A DNA stretch of 64,000 nucleotides from Fragilaria crotonensis (GCA_022925895.1 JAKSYS010000146.1:1-64000); one strand, 5' to 3'; positions 43,297-55,426 are shown, numbered from the stretch's first letter. The notes: a model not told the origin generated them from the sequence alone. Made by a program: numbers and translations.

Positions 43297-43408
43297 ATCC
43301 TACTCTATTATAAATTAATTGTGTGCGTGCGTGCGTGTGTGCGTGCGTCTGTTACGGAGTATGACCACTCTGGGGTACTGGATCAAATGAATACTGTCTG
43401 AATTTTTT
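43297..43408 (+). repeat. 112-bp direct repeat, right copy
   Basis: Matches 40845-40956 at 111 of 112 positions by eye. Its last ~57 bp are part of the 86-bp tandem duplication at 43352-43523. Confidence 0.92.
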
Positions 43409-43523
43409 CACTACGGAGCTTCGCCAGGGTTGAGTAATTACGGAGTATGACCACTCTGGGGTACTGGATCAAATGAATACTGTCTGAATTTTTTCACTAC
43501 GGAGCTTCGCCAGGGTTGAGTAC
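43352..43523 (+). repeat. 86-bp tandem duplication
   Basis: Two near-identical units starting at 43352 and 43438 (TTACGGAGTATGACCACTCT ... GCTTCGCCAGGGTTGAGTA). Confidence 0.92.
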
Positions 43524-43938
43524 TGAAAGTAAACAGTAACCAAGAAGCTTCGCCAGTATTGGTGCTTGGCCTCCCCATGAACGCAAATTACTTGATTCCA
43601 AAAGTCATCCCCTACTCAAATAACGTTTTATTAACGGTGGGTTTTTTCGTTTTTTAAAAAATAACGCTTTATTAACGGCGGGTTGCGTCGTGAAGTTGTA
43701 TTACTGGTGGTCATTGCACAGTACTGTACGCTGGCTGTACTGTAGTCCCTGTTACGACTCTACATTGTACTCGCACTACACACAACCGGGCACAACCCAT
43801 AACCCATACCGTACATGTATTCCAAAAGTCCGACCAATTGGGAGGCACCCACTAGTATACATAAAGATCTTTGCAAACTGCAAACCAAGCGCCTGTACAT
43901 AGTTCGTAGTTCGTACGTCTAATAACTGCATGTACGCA

Positions 43939-44225
43939 CTTGATACTGTAAGGTAACTGAAGAAGGACCGATCAAATCCTTGTTTAACATATCACCATCA
44001 AACAATGTGGAAACGACGAGAAAGTGGCTGCTATGGATGATGAGAACGGAGGGCGTGAAATCCCTTCAGTCTTGAATGAAGACATATCGAATTTTCGAGC
44101 ACAAGGATTTGAAGTCAACAATGATAATGAGCCTGCTCCCGAAAATATTCCGATTGGAACCGACACTGGCACAGACAATATGTACCGACCATGGGGAAGT
44201 GAGCCCTTAGATGCTAGAAGGAGCG
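43939..44225 (+). repeat. About 285-bp direct duplication, first copy
   Basis: Nearly identical to 44512-44798; the differences are scattered single bases and a 3-bp indel. Both encode the same acidic N-terminal peptide (EIPSVLNEDIS, FRAQGFEV, DNMYRPWGSEPLDARR). The 287 bp between the copies encode another stretch in an open frame (NEVLNNLLVIAQEEKLVSKR). Confidence 0.93.
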
Positions 44226-44511
44226 ACGATTGATGTCGTACCCTGCTGTGATTTTTTTATCGTTAAAAATAGCATTCCGAAAAATAAACGGCTTTGCCAT
44301 GGCGTCGGAGCAAAGGTCTCCGTCTACAAGAAGTTTCTTCACCCAAGGAAGGCTGTTTCCACAAGATATCCTAATTACACAAAGAATGAGGTGCTTAACA
44401 ACCTTCTTGTCATTGCACAGGAGGAGAAACTTGTTTCCAAGCGTCAGCAGGTCTGTTTGACGATGCAAGGACAGGATGATTTTGACGATGGTCAAACTCT
44501 CCATGCTGTTG

Positions 44512-44798
44512 CTTGATACTGTAAGGTAACTGAAGCAGGACCGATCAAATCCTTGTTTAACATATCACCATCAAACAATGTGGAAACGACGAGAACGTGG
44601 CTGCTATGGTGGATGATGAGAACGGAGGGCGTGAAATCCCTTCAGTCTTGAATGAAGACATATCGAGTTTTCGAGCACAAGGATTTGAAGTCAACGATGA
44701 TAATGAGCCTGCTCCCGAAAATATTCCGACTGGAACCGACTCTGGCACAGACAATATGTACCGACCATGGGGAAGTGAGCCCTTAGATGCTAGAAGGA
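44512..44798 (+). repeat. About 285-bp direct duplication, second copy
   Basis: See the first copy at 43939-44225. This copy is directly followed by the transposase core. Confidence 0.93.
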
Positions 44799-44862
44799 CG
44801 ATTGCTGGTGTCGTCAGCAATGTCAAGCCTTTTTAGTAAATGCCGACCCATCTCAGCATACC

Positions 44863-45921
44863 GTGTTGGGGTTCTTTCTTCACTTTTTACCGATGGAGTT
44901 CTTCAAAACGACCATTATGGATGCAACTAACCAAACACTTTCGAATCCTCTCACATGGGATGAGTTCTTGAGGTTCAGCATGGCATGTCTTTTCCTCTTT
45001 GGAACAATCCAGGGAGTCCCAAGACAAATGTTCTGGGCAAACGACTCACCTGACATATATTATGGTGCCCCATTTTGTCTCCATTCTCACATGTCCAGGA
45101 ACCGTTTTGAGGCAATCCTGAAGAAGTTTAAGCTCACAACAATGCCCGCCCCAACATTCAAGCATCCATTTCATCCTGTGAATGATTTGATTGGTGCTTT
45201 TAACAAGCATACGGCAGCTTGCTTCAGTCCGGGCTGGGTGGCTTGTCTGGACAAATCGATGTCGGTCTGGACGAACCAGTGGACCTGCCCTGGCTGGATG
45301 TTTGTTCCAAGGAAACCCCATCCGATGGGGAATGAATACCATTCTATTTGTTGTGGTCTGAGCGGAATAATGTTTGCGATTGAGCTTGTCCAAGGGAAGG
45401 ATGAACCGTCACAAATCCCGAACGAAAAATATTCGGAACACGGTAAGACTGCAGGTTTGCTAATGAGGTTGACAGAATCCATACACCACTCTGGAAGAGT
45501 GGTGATCATGGACAGCGGTTTCTGTGCGCTTCAATCTTTGATTCAACTGGCTTCTGTTGGCGTCTACGGGTCGGCCGTGATTAAAGAGCGTCGGTACTTC
45601 CCAGAGTACATCAACGGTGATGCAATTGACCCGCATTTTGAAAGCAAAGGCATCGGTGAAACAGATATCCTCCCAGGCACTTTGGACGGCATTAATTTTA
45701 AAATCTTTTGCATGAAAGAGGAAGATTACGTAATGAAGTTGATGGCAACGTATGGAGCACTGAGACCAATGGAGGGAGGAGAGACGAACCAAAGCTTGAC
45801 TAGTCGAAACGGGACTCGCGAAAACGTGAGTTTTTGTTACACCGAGCATTTCCTGAACCATTTCAAGTTCAGGCATCAGGTTGATGACCACAACAATGCC
45901 CGCCATGCTCCAATGTTGTAG
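44863..45921 (+). CDS. piggyBac-family (DDE_Tnp_1_7-like) transposase core
   Basis: 352 aa open frame. Seen in order: GFFLHFLPMEFFKTTIMDAT, HSHMSRNRFEAILKKFKL, the first catalytic Asp in WVACLDKSMSVWTNQW, KPHPMGNEYHSICCGLSGI, the second Asp in RVVIMDSGFCALQSLIQL, and a third Asp candidate in HQVDDHNNARHAP. The DDD triad therefore seems retained. This type of PGBD-like transposase is abundant in diatoms and other stramenopiles. The frame ends shortly after the third Asp. The expected C-terminal Cys-rich tail was not found, and the N-terminal part is separated and duplicated upstream, so this copy is probably inactive. The frame is open for some codons before 44863, so the first Met is not reliable. 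Confidence 0.82.
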   Translation: MLGFFLHFLPMEFFKTTIMDATNQTLSNPLTWDEFLRFSMACLFLFGTIQGVPRQMFWANDSPDIYYGAPFCLHSHMSRNRFEAILKKFKLTTMPAPTFKHPFHPVNDLIGAFNKHTAACFSPGWVACLDKSMSVWTNQWTCPGWMFVPRKPHPMGNEYHSICCGLSGIMFAIELVQGKDEPSQIPNEKYSEHGKTAGLLMRLTESIHHSGRVVIMDSGFCALQSLIQLASVGVYGSAVIKERRYFPEYINGDAIDPHFESKGIGETDILPGTLDGINFKIFCMKEEDYVMKLMATYGALRPMEGGETNQSLTSRNGTRENVSFCYTEHFLNHFKFRHQVDDHNNARHAPML

Positions 45922-46330
45922 GAGGAAAGTATCAGGACCAAGGATTGGAAGATCAGGGTCTTCATGTTTGTAGCTACTTGCCAAGGTCAAGGTCAATGCA
46001 CGTCTAGCCCACTCGTTTTGCACGCAATCTGACACTCTCAGCCAACTGGAATTCAGGAGACTACTGGCAAAAGAGTTGATGGAGTTCTCATTGACAGTTA
46101 TTTCACCAATCAAAAGGAGGTCAAGGCAGAGTATGGTGCCAGTGTCAACCAAATGTGGTGTGGAAACGGTGCCCTTGTACGGTGGAAATTGGACGGGAAC
46201 GGAATGGCACTTTGCACACTTCATGTCAACAAGCAAAATACCCGCAGCACGTTTGCGAGACAGTTGGCTGGAAAAAGCGCGTCAGAACCTAGTATTGTAG
46301 GTGCTGCATGAAAGGCTTCTGGTTATGTCC

Positions 46331-48249
46331 CGATTGCATCTGCATACACATTGCACGAGTCGCTGAAACCTCGTGCTGAGCAAGCGACGTAATTACAAAA
46401 TTCAAAAAAATCATTTTCTTCTCGGCCCTTCTACATTTAATATCTTTCTATCTATTAGAGCCTCAACATTGCTTCCAGTTGCATAACTGTAGAGTTGTGA
46501 ATGATCTATCCAATTGTCCTTGCGATTCCAGCAAACATTTTTTGATGAAGATCGAGTTGGTTATGTGACCAACATAGCTAATTACGCACATACCCCGGTT
46601 TTGAACCCGTTGTACGAGAGAACTGCGTACTTTTGCAACAACCCAATACGTTGTTTTTGCTATTTGAGAATTAGTGTACTCTATCAAGTACATTGAGCCC
46701 AGTAGCTAGTACGTAGCTAGCTAGTAGTAGTCGCAAATAAAATGACGCAAATAAAGTGTCACAATATACCCAATGGAGGTTGTCCACAATTACATCTTTT
46801 CATGATAAATGAATGTAATTGTATTACTCGTCCTTTGAGTAGGTCTAGTACTAGTAGCTGATGTTGGTGATGTAGCAATCAGAGGCAGAGACAAACGTCA
46901 TTTGGGTTGGGCAAAGGTGGACAAGAAAGAAGGTGTGACTTGAGACAATTGCCTTGGTCTGCAGGTCTCAAATCCTGAGAGGCGACTGGAGTTTCAGAAT
47001 AGAGGAGACAATTGTCTTCAAATTGCAATTGCCATCATGCTGACAAGCTGCTGAACCAACAAAAAAGCGAAGCCTCATTCCTTTGGCAGCAGCTACTCTG
47101 GAAGTAAAGAGAACAGCACCTCCTGTAGAACAAATCAAGAACTTGAATATAATTGAGAAGAATGCATTTCAATTTTGGTAATGTCGTCAAGCCACTTGCT
47201 ATGCTGGAGCATATCCGCTGCGCCTATGGCACCATCATCTAAGGCGCACAATATCGCCTTCGCCCCAGTCAGATTCTGATTTTAATATATGTATGAATTT
47301 TTTATTCCACAAACCTGAAGAAAAAGGGTATAGCAACTGTGGTTTGGATCATCTATTCTGAGCTTATGCACACAAAAAGCTCAAATTACTGAATAACTTT
47401 TAAAGCTTTTGTGCCGCACAGGTTGTTGTTGGTAACAAAAATTTTCAATTTCAAAGTCAGAAAATAAGCCCATTCAAGTTTTCGGGTGAAATACTAGTAA
47501 CCTTAAAGATGGACATTTGAGTACCCGAGCTTCACGAATCATCTCTTCGTCTTATGATTACGAGTGAAGTGCAACATCAAGGCGAGTCATGAATAAGCAA
47601 TGCAAAGAACGTATGGCAAATCAAAAGTACTTAGGGTTTTGGTGAAACGGGGAAATAACCGCCACGCGCCAGCATGGTCAGCACGTAGGATTGATATGAT
47701 TTTCAACACCAGAATGACTGATTGTAACGGTGAAACGTGTTCTCGAAGAAAATTCTGGGAGGTTTTTTATGGGACAGAGAGAGTGAATAAGATAAGGTCT
47801 CTGTACAAAAAGGTTAGTCTTTGCACTCTTTTTGGCTCACCTTCACAAATCACACAGTTACTAGTTGTAAATGTTTCCAGTGTGCATCATAAACATCCAA
47901 ATGTAACATAATTGGTTCTTTATAAACTAGTAACCAATACAATGCAGAAAGGTCATGTCTAAGTGATTCAGCAACATATTTCTGAGTGTCAATAAACAAG
48001 TGACTCTCATGATTAATAGAACGTGTGGACCAAAAAAACAAAATCACATATTATATTAATTGAGTTTTAAAAACCGATATCTTCATCTACATTGCGTTTC
48101 ATTTATTTGGCGGCTTTCATTGTCGTTGTTGCTGTCACTTTGATCAGAATGAATAGCCAATTCAGACTAAAGTATGCCTATTTGCATTGAACCATTCAGA
48201 CAGGAGTTGTGACACGCACGTTGATGGAAGGGGAATCTTTTATTCTTGT
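46331..48249. other. Gene-poor spacer
   Basis: No convincing gene. An open frame of 103 codons at 47600-47911 (+), basic and without known domains, is too weak to call. GTAGCTAG/CTAGTAG words occur at 46,690-46,730; the 46,850-47,170 part is CpG-poor. Confidence 0.45.
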
Positions 48250-50040
48250 TCTTTAAAAACAAGAACTTCTAAATAGTAATCTGCTCCAACATCTCTCTCT
48301 GTCCTAAGGCCGGAAAGCACCATATTTTAAAACGTGACAGTTGCTTGAACAACTTTCCCCGTCCAGAGACGGATTTCCCGCCAATATGACGCCCTTGATT
48401 CTTCCCCATGTTCTCTCCTAAACATGAAAGTGCCTTGGCTGGCTTGTTTTTAGGCGGGAACACAATGCTAGTTCTTCATTAACTTTTGGCACACATGTAC
48501 AACAATTGTGGATAGAAACATACAGCAATTACAAAAAGAATCTGTCGCTGCATCAAACTCTTCATCTCACTTGTTATCGTTGCCCTCATCCTCTGATGAT
48601 TCTGACCTATCAGCTGAGGATGAGGATTTGGACCAGGACAAGGATGTGGACAAGGACTTGGTGTTGGACAAAGGAATCTACCATAAAGGAAATTTGCCTG
48701 CAGTATTTGGCTGTACCAGTGTCTCGTGATAAAAATCATGTGCAATAACGTGAGGATACCTTTCCTTTGCCATCACTTGACACTGTTCTTGCCAACTACA
48801 TTTGGGCACCAGAAGATGAAGAAGTTCTCCAAACAATGACTGAATTACATTCGCTTGTCTGAAAGCATGCCGTAAGGTTTGGAGTTCCTCATTATCGGGA
48901 AATGGTGATGATTAAGATCCTGCATCAGCACCTTTTTTCACGGCATTTGCTCCTATCGTCATGCCTGGAATGCATGGCACCAACAAGCAAATCGTGCTAA
49001 CAAGTTCAAAAAGTACGATAAAACAGAAAGAGAATTAGTTTTGACTTTAAGGCCTATAAGCCTTCTTGCCTTGAGAGCCAATGGTTCACAAGTGGATCAC
49101 TCTTTATAAGGAAAAAATTGATGCAAAAGCATGGCTCAAGCAGTGGGCACCCACTGCTCATACTTTCGAGGAACAGAACCAGCATTGCCTTCTGAGAGGA
49201 GATCTTCCCGCACACAACAATAATGCTGAGGACAGAAACAATGGTGACACAATTTTCCTGGACCACAGGAAGCCTCTCACAGCTGAGTTTGTCCATCACC
49301 TTGCTGTCATGATGGAGAATCGTTCCAATTCTGACTGAAATTTTGCAATCACCTCCATCGCTTGGTTCATTGTTGTGCATTTTACAAGAATGTGTATTCT
49401 ACTATTCTTGGGCTCAGTGATGGTGTTGCAACACCCCTGACTGTAACCCTTGATTATCGGAATGCAGCTTTAGGGTTTCCACAGGGATCTCTGCTTATTG
49501 CCTCGCTCAACCGATTTTTTGGAGCAGAAGGGCAACTTCGTTGGAGAAGAACAGCAGTTAGAAGACAGTGGCGGAAGGAACAACATGCTTCTTTTGCAGC
49601 AATCAGCGGCAAATAGAAAGCGGCGTTTGTGTTTTTTGCTTATGACCACCGAAAATGATCGTTGCGATGCGGGAATGGCAATCTCAAACATCAAAAAGAT
49701 GAAATACCATGAAGCATACAAGCAAGCGCTTGCTAAGCCATCCGGATGAGAGCACAAATGGCTTAAGCAACAATCATGAAGAGAATTGTCAGCACAATTT
49801 CCTAAAAATCCTATCAAACTGTGGGTTGTCTCCGGTTCCAATTGAACAAGTACTAGTGGTCATGGGTAGCGGAGGTCTGGTTTCCTGCAGTTGTCCAATT
49901 TACTTGTCATATGCCTGGTGTAAGCACGCATGTGCCTTTGCGTTTGACTGTGGAATCACATCAAATTACCCTGCGACTATGCATCCAAAATCCACTCAGG
50001 CACAAAGAGCACGTGGTAGAAACAAAAAATCTTGAAAGGG
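48250..50040 (+). mobile_element. Mutator-like (MULE) transposase remnant with SWIM zinc finger
   Basis: Plus-strand fragments in different frames: WITLYKEKIDAKAWLKQW ... HNNNAEDRNNGDTIFLDHRK (49081-49338), a middle charged part (49498-49749), and EQVLVVMGSGGLVSCSCPI ... WCKHACAFAFDCGI (49840-50000). The last is a SWIM finger (C-x-C-xn-C-x-H: Cys-Ser-Cys, then Cys-Lys-His), the usual C-terminal part of MULE transposases. The N-xx-E (NNAEDRNN) block also fits the family. The catalytic DDE core is not clear and the frames are broken, so this is an inactive fragment. No terminal inverted repeats found. Confidence 0.6.
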
Positions 50041-51699
50041 AGGAGCCTTGGATGTTGAACTTTAGGTGACAAGCTTCTCACAAGTCATTCTGCTGCTTGA
50101 TGTGGTTTCTTTTAAAGTAACCAAACATAAATTTGCCGGAAGCCTAATAGAGGCAATGCAAATTACACCAGTTTTGAACTACATACTTCCCTAATAGGTT
50201 GTGCACCAAAGGACTTACCTCCCGGTCCCGACTGCTGTTTTTCTGTGGTTGCGCAATGTTCTTGAGTACTATTTGGTGCAACAATAATGATTAATGTTAG
50301 CATCATCATTCCATGTTCAAAACTATGGTACTGTGCCCGATGTATACTACATGTCAAGAGTTGACCATAATGACAAATTATTGCTCTCATTGTCAAAAGT
50401 TGCTCAATTTCTGTTTTGCATCCGGTGACCAAGGACATAAGGAGCATCACAAATGGGTTGGGTTGCAGTTGGTATGGGGCATGCATCCTTCTACGTGTTG
50501 ATGCTGACGCCGAAAAAAATTGGAACGCAATTGAGCTTCGCTCTCCGAACTGTGGAATCTAGATGACCCAGCAATCGAAGACTTGTGGTCGAAAATTGCT
50601 ATCTCTGTCCCTCAATTCCCCCTCCCGGTTACATTGGCAATGATCGTAAAACCTGGCCTCCTGGCCACCAAAACCGACAAATTCTGCATTTCATCCTAGC
50701 GCCGAATTGACGCTCTTTCTCTTCAACCACGCCGAGTTCAAGTAAGGAAATCAAGAGCGCATTTGACAACGTACTGCTACCGACGCGGGCTTCCAGCATG
50801 GAGCTCACCAAGCCAGTGTTTTCACGCCACCTCCCAGCAGTGCCACAGCCACATCCATGCTTAGCTAACACGACGACTGCCACCACACCTAGTACGCCAG
50901 TCCAGCACGTATCTGTTGATGGTGGCAAACTATACTGTTGTTTGTCCTATGATGGTCTGTCTCCAAATCGGAATCACAGGTCCGTCACATGCTTGAACAA
51001 AGCGGCGGGTGTTTGCTATGAAGCCAGCGATGCCACAGCTTTCTGCATGCAGGGCAGCAGCAACATAATCTCCACAGGCTGCTCACATTGCTTCCCTGCC
51101 ACCAAGTGCAATGACAGTATAGCTAGGGAGCCTGTCATTTGCACTTTAGCACCGAGTCCCTAACCATCTAATGTTTTGAGAGTAGAAAATACTGGCTGTT
51201 TACACATGTCAGCAATCTACCGCTCATGTAAGCCCCCCACCATCATTCTCCCAATGTCACTGCCAACACAGATAGTGACAGCACCAGTCATGTTTGCACT
51301 ATCACTGCACAGCACAAAACCATATAAAATGCATTACTGTCGCCCCTAGCAGCATTACTAATCCTAATGATACGGCAATGTATTCAACCTACAAAGCAGA
51401 AGCAACCTAACTTCCCGTGCCTGTACCCTGCAGCCCGCGGCATTCACATTGTACCGGCCTTGAAAACCATATTTTCTGCTGATCATGGGCCAGTTATGTA
51501 ATGTCGGTTGTGAAGTCTTCTTTGCCGCCATCACCGTGCATGTTTGTCATGACAAGAACGAGCTAATCTTAAAATGCCAGTCGTTCCCCTCGTATCGGTC
51601 TCGTCACCACTACGTCCCATGACACTACAGTCGCGCCCCACTGACCGCTACCTTCCACACACATTGTCGCCGCCATCACTTCTACCATCCCTTCCGACC
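50041..51699. other. Stretch without a supportable gene
   Basis: Several plus-strand frames up to 121 codons (50798-51163) show no recognised domain. The C/A-rich right part probably belongs to the decayed retroelement that follows. Confidence 0.35.
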
Positions 51700-53130
51700 T
51701 TGTCATGAGTACACATGCGACTTTTTTTGCCGGCGCTCTCAACACTCAAAATTGCTCTCGACCGGAGGTACTTGTTCTACTCCACTTGCTCGAAACAAAA
51801 GCGTTAACCAAAAGCCCGCTGCTGACAGTGCCTATGACTAAGGGCAGGCCATCTCGTCATCCAATTGCAAAGAATCTACGATTGACCAAACCCCCAGGTG
51901 ACACCGCCTCTTTGCCACGTTCAGCCGACACCAACGACGATGCGGAGTTCTCAGATTTTCCCACCAGTAACCCGACAACTCACGCACGCATCATTGTTTT
52001 ACTGCCATCTTTGAACTGGCCTCCAACCAAATGCATGCCGATCAAACAGACCGCTTTGTGGTTGCGTCCAGCACGGGCAACAATTGGATTATTGTCTTGT
52101 ACGATTCCGTCAGCAACAGCAGCATACTAGTAGTGGAACTGATGCGCAATCGCACCGGCACTCGCATCCTCAGCGCCTTCAAAATCTTATCCGCACGCCT
52201 TGTTGCTGCCGGCCTCCAAACCAGGCTCCAATGCCTTGACATCAAATGCTTTGAAATGCTCACTAGATGCAAGATGGTTCTCACCAAAGAAACCGCCATC
52301 ATCAACATTCAACTAGCGCCCCCACCGGCTTACTACATCGAGACAATGCCGTCAAATGTGCTATTCACACGTCCAAGAATGTTTTCATTGCCGGTCTTTG
52401 CAGTATTGACAAAGATTTGCACCAACAGGACTACTGGCTCTTGATACAGCAGACTAACCTTGAAATGCTGGGATTACAATCATGCATACATTAGTGACGT
52501 GTCCATGCACGGGTTCATCGATCACACGCTCCAACGGTTCCAGCATCGCACACCTGCCCGACCAGAGCATGCTGCCCCACATCCGTGGCATAACCCAACT
52601 AGCTATGGCACGAAACGCAATTTGCCATTCTTCCTGAAGGCACCGCCAACCTTGATGCTACCGCCAAACAATGCATTCTCAAAGCACATGGCACGCACCT
52701 GTATTCCGTGCACGGCATTGACTTAATGCTGCTCCTTCTTACAGATATTGGAGAACTCACCTCTGAACCATCCAAAGGTCCTTAGGCCACAACAGTGGAA
52801 AAACTCTTGCAAGTGTTGAATTGCTTACTGTGCAGCAATCCTGACGCCACCATTTGATTCACAGTCAGTTATATGCTCCTTGTTGTTGAAAGCGATGCCT
52901 CATATTTGTCAGTTGTCAAAGCTCGTACATGTGCCACCAGAATTTTTCAACTTACAAACATACCTGCTGCTCCCACCACAAATCTCACACTCAACGGCGC
53001 CGTCCATGTCCTTTGCCATATCATGCGCAAGGTTCTTTCATGCGCCGCTGAAGCCGAACTCGGCGCTCGCGCACTGACACCCTCACATCACAGAAAGGGT
53101 AAAAAATATGTTTATATGCCTTTTTATTGC
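51700..53130 (+). mobile_element. Decayed LTR-retrotransposon fossil, integrase region
   Basis: Plus-strand remains resemble the integrase core of a diatom retroelement family recognised by D-Q-T-[GD]-R-F, S-[ST]-x-G-N, VLYDS and NRTG blocks (about 52,030-52,200), a GL...RLQCLD block, and a later AGLCSIDKDLHQQDYW block. A downstream STAPSMSFAISCARFFHAP-like stretch fits the region after the integrase. Strongly broken, with many interruptions across several frames and no intact reading frame; apparently old. It may begin upstream, near 50,800. LTRs were not identified. Confidence 0.6.
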
Positions 53131-54895
53131 TGGATCCGCAATCAAATTTGTCAAAGATCAATTTAAAATCCTGCGGAGCAAATGTCAGACCTAGCTATTG
53201 TGCCGATTACTTTTCCGAATCTCACCCTGCCTCCCATCATCAGGCCATTCAATGTACGTACCTGTATTCTCATACAAACCCCAAATAACTTTGACAATCT
53301 GTAATACTATGCAGTGGCTGGATGCTTGGTGGGGTGTTGTTGCTTAGCCCTGGGGAACCCGGAGGGTCATCGTTGCTGTGTTGCAGAGCACATCACAATG
53401 ACCAAGTCCAGGGCCACCCAAATCTAGTTCATCATTTGCTCAATGTTTTGAATGACATTCACTTTAACCGGTAGTAAAGATTTGTAGACAAGAACCTTGT
53501 CATTCATGAACTCGTGGCTTAACTTTCTGATCTTTGTGCTCATCATCAGTCCACTATTGACATTCCCTGTTTCCAGTTGTCTCCTTCTTGTTGAAGTACT
53601 TGCAATCTAATTGTTATCTTGTTCAGCTTGCAAAGTTCCTTGCCCCATGTCTTCATGCCTCCTTCATGTGGATATTGGCTGGTCTTGTCATTGTTGTTAT
53701 TGCTAATGAAGAGCCCTACTGTGATCTCTGGCTTGCTCCTGACCTCTTTGCGGCATTTGGTTTCTTAAATTTCATGTCTGCCAGATGAATTCCTCTGACT
53801 TAGTATGGACTCTGCTGTGTTGTTCTTGAACCAAGTCAACCAGCTGTTGCATCAGCTGGACTGCAGTTCATGGGTGACATTGCTGCAGCGCTTGGGCAAT
53901 GAGCCCATCTCAGCAATATTTATGCTTCCCAGTTGTCGGGTCACCCTGGGAAAGGTGTGGCTGGTGAAGAGGCCCTGCTGATTGGGCAACCTCGGAAATG
54001 GTGGGACTGCATGTGTATAGGTGCTGTCCCCTGCCACTATGACCACTGTTTGAGATGCTTCAGAGTGAAAAGTATGCATTCAACCACCTGGTGTTGTGAT
54101 GAAAATGATGCAATTAGCTACTAATGGAGGCAGCACAAATGGCTGATGGATATGCACAACATTTGTTGTTGATAATTGATGGCATGACAGCAGTGCATAA
54201 CTCACCATCTTGTTGTCAACAGTATCACGAAGAATGTTGCTGCTGTCAATATGACAAAACCAGGCAAAAAGCAAGTATGTTGTGCTTTATTGACTTGATG
54301 TTATTCAAATGTTGTATCATCCCATAGTGAATGCAAATGCGATATATGAAAGAGAATGCCTAATTTTGCATTTGGTCTTTCGTGTGTCATCTCAAACCTG
54401 GCATCCTGGTTTGCAAAACGTGACATCTGAGTTGTTTTGGTTGAAGCCCCTGTCAGCATTGGATTTTGACAAAGAAGCAACAAAAAAAAAAACCCAAAAG
54501 AAGCAGTCCCTGTAGTGTTGTTTGAGTTTGGTTAGCCAAGCAATGTCGTCAAAGTGGAGACGGAGTACACTTGTACTGGTTGAAGGTAACCTAAGTACGT
54601 GTACCCCACCCGAGTAATCCAGTCCAGAGTGGTATGCATATCTGACGTATGACAGTGTGTAGTGTGCACTACTCCATAACATTGGCTTAATGTTGGGACA
54701 ACAACACCCGGTTTAACTATTCCGTTTTGATTCAGATGCTAGAGATCTTCCCAGCAGATTTCAGCATTGTGTTCGACAGTCAGCAATAATTACACCAACT
54801 GTTTCGCCGCAACATGTGGGCGATGCTGTATCAAGCGTTACCGTTCATACGCTGATACATTCAAATACTCCACACTCCAACCAGAAGTCACAATA
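53131..54895. other. CpG-poor stretch without genes
   Basis: Only short frames. TTG/TGCA-rich, CpG-poor composition suggests decayed mobile DNA; no family assigned. Confidence 0.4.
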
Positions 54896-55426
54896 TCAAT
54901 CATTTGACGAGGAATTTTGAGGATCCTGTTGCGCATCATCTTCATCGTCCATAGTTTCTTTCGAGATTTCAAGAGCTCGCTCCAGAATTTCCAACACTCT
55001 TCGCCGTCGAGCCTCACTTTCTTGCAAAGTTTCGCCCACACTGGTTTGCCGGGGATGTTGTCGCTGCTCAGCATTCATGATGGCCCTGTGAAGGTAGGTG
55101 GATGCAATCGATTCCATGTCACTGTTGTCAGTGGTGAAGTTCGTGAGACCGGCAAGGGCCAAGTCTTCATCGTCGTCGCCTCGTGCATCGTCTTGGCCAA
55201 TGTTGGCATCGGTAGCCCTCGTTATCTCTCCTTCATTCGAAAAATTTGCCGCCTCAGCATCATTTGGGTCATTCGATGGTGGATGCCTCCTTCTCTCGGA
55301 ACCATCTCTTGCAGGTAGCCCGCTTGGTTTCATGGTGATCAATCCCTCCTTGGACTGAGTAATGCACTTCGCTGCAAGGTGTGAAACCGAAGGTGGATCG
55401 CAAAGTTTTCGTCTGCCAAACTCCAT
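54896..55426 (-). CDS. Possible small acidic hypothetical protein
   Basis: 176 aa open frame; an internal Met (MKPSGLPARDGSERRRH) is an alternative start. Not recognised. It has a basic N-terminal part (RDGSERRRHPPS), an acidic middle (GQDDARGDDDEDLALAG), a helical RRRRVLEILERALEISKE segment probably forming a coiled coil, and an acidic Gln/Ser-rich end. Codon usage and CpG frequency are gene-like compared with both flanks, which is the main support. No signal peptide; nuclear or cytosolic placement would be a guess. Confidence 0.45.
   Translation of the reverse strand: MEFGRRKLCDPPSVSHLAAKCITQSKEGLITMKPSGLPARDGSERRRHPPSNDPNDAEAANFSNEGEITRATDANIGQDDARGDDDEDLALAGLTNFTTDNSDMESIASTYLHRAIMNAEQRQHPRQTSVGETLQESEARRRRVLEILERALEISKETMDDEDDAQQDPQNSSSND

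Larger units (their letters stand above)
42757..43938. other. Desaturase promoter side and repeat-rich spacer
   Basis: No gene. Holds the right 112-bp direct repeat, an 86-bp tandem duplication, a second pair of short direct repeats near 43,620-43,690, and a GGCACCCACTAG word (about 43,842) also found at about 41,152 on the other side of the desaturase gene. Confidence 0.5.
43939..46330 (+). mobile_element. piggyBac-type DNA transposon copy, partly rearranged
   Basis: Contains the transposase core described separately, preceded by a 5' part that is present twice. Coding similarity fades after about 46,280. I did not find convincing terminal inverted repeats or a TTAA target duplication, so the ends are approximate. 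Confidence 0.65.

Noticed and set aside
45460-46236. 258-codon open frame on the minus strand
   Set aside because: It lies antisense to the piggyBac transposase core, has no recognised domain, and is best explained as a shadow frame.
47600-47911. 103-codon basic open frame as a small gene
   Set aside because: No homology recognised, weak codon bias, and location in a gene-poor, repeat-containing spacer.
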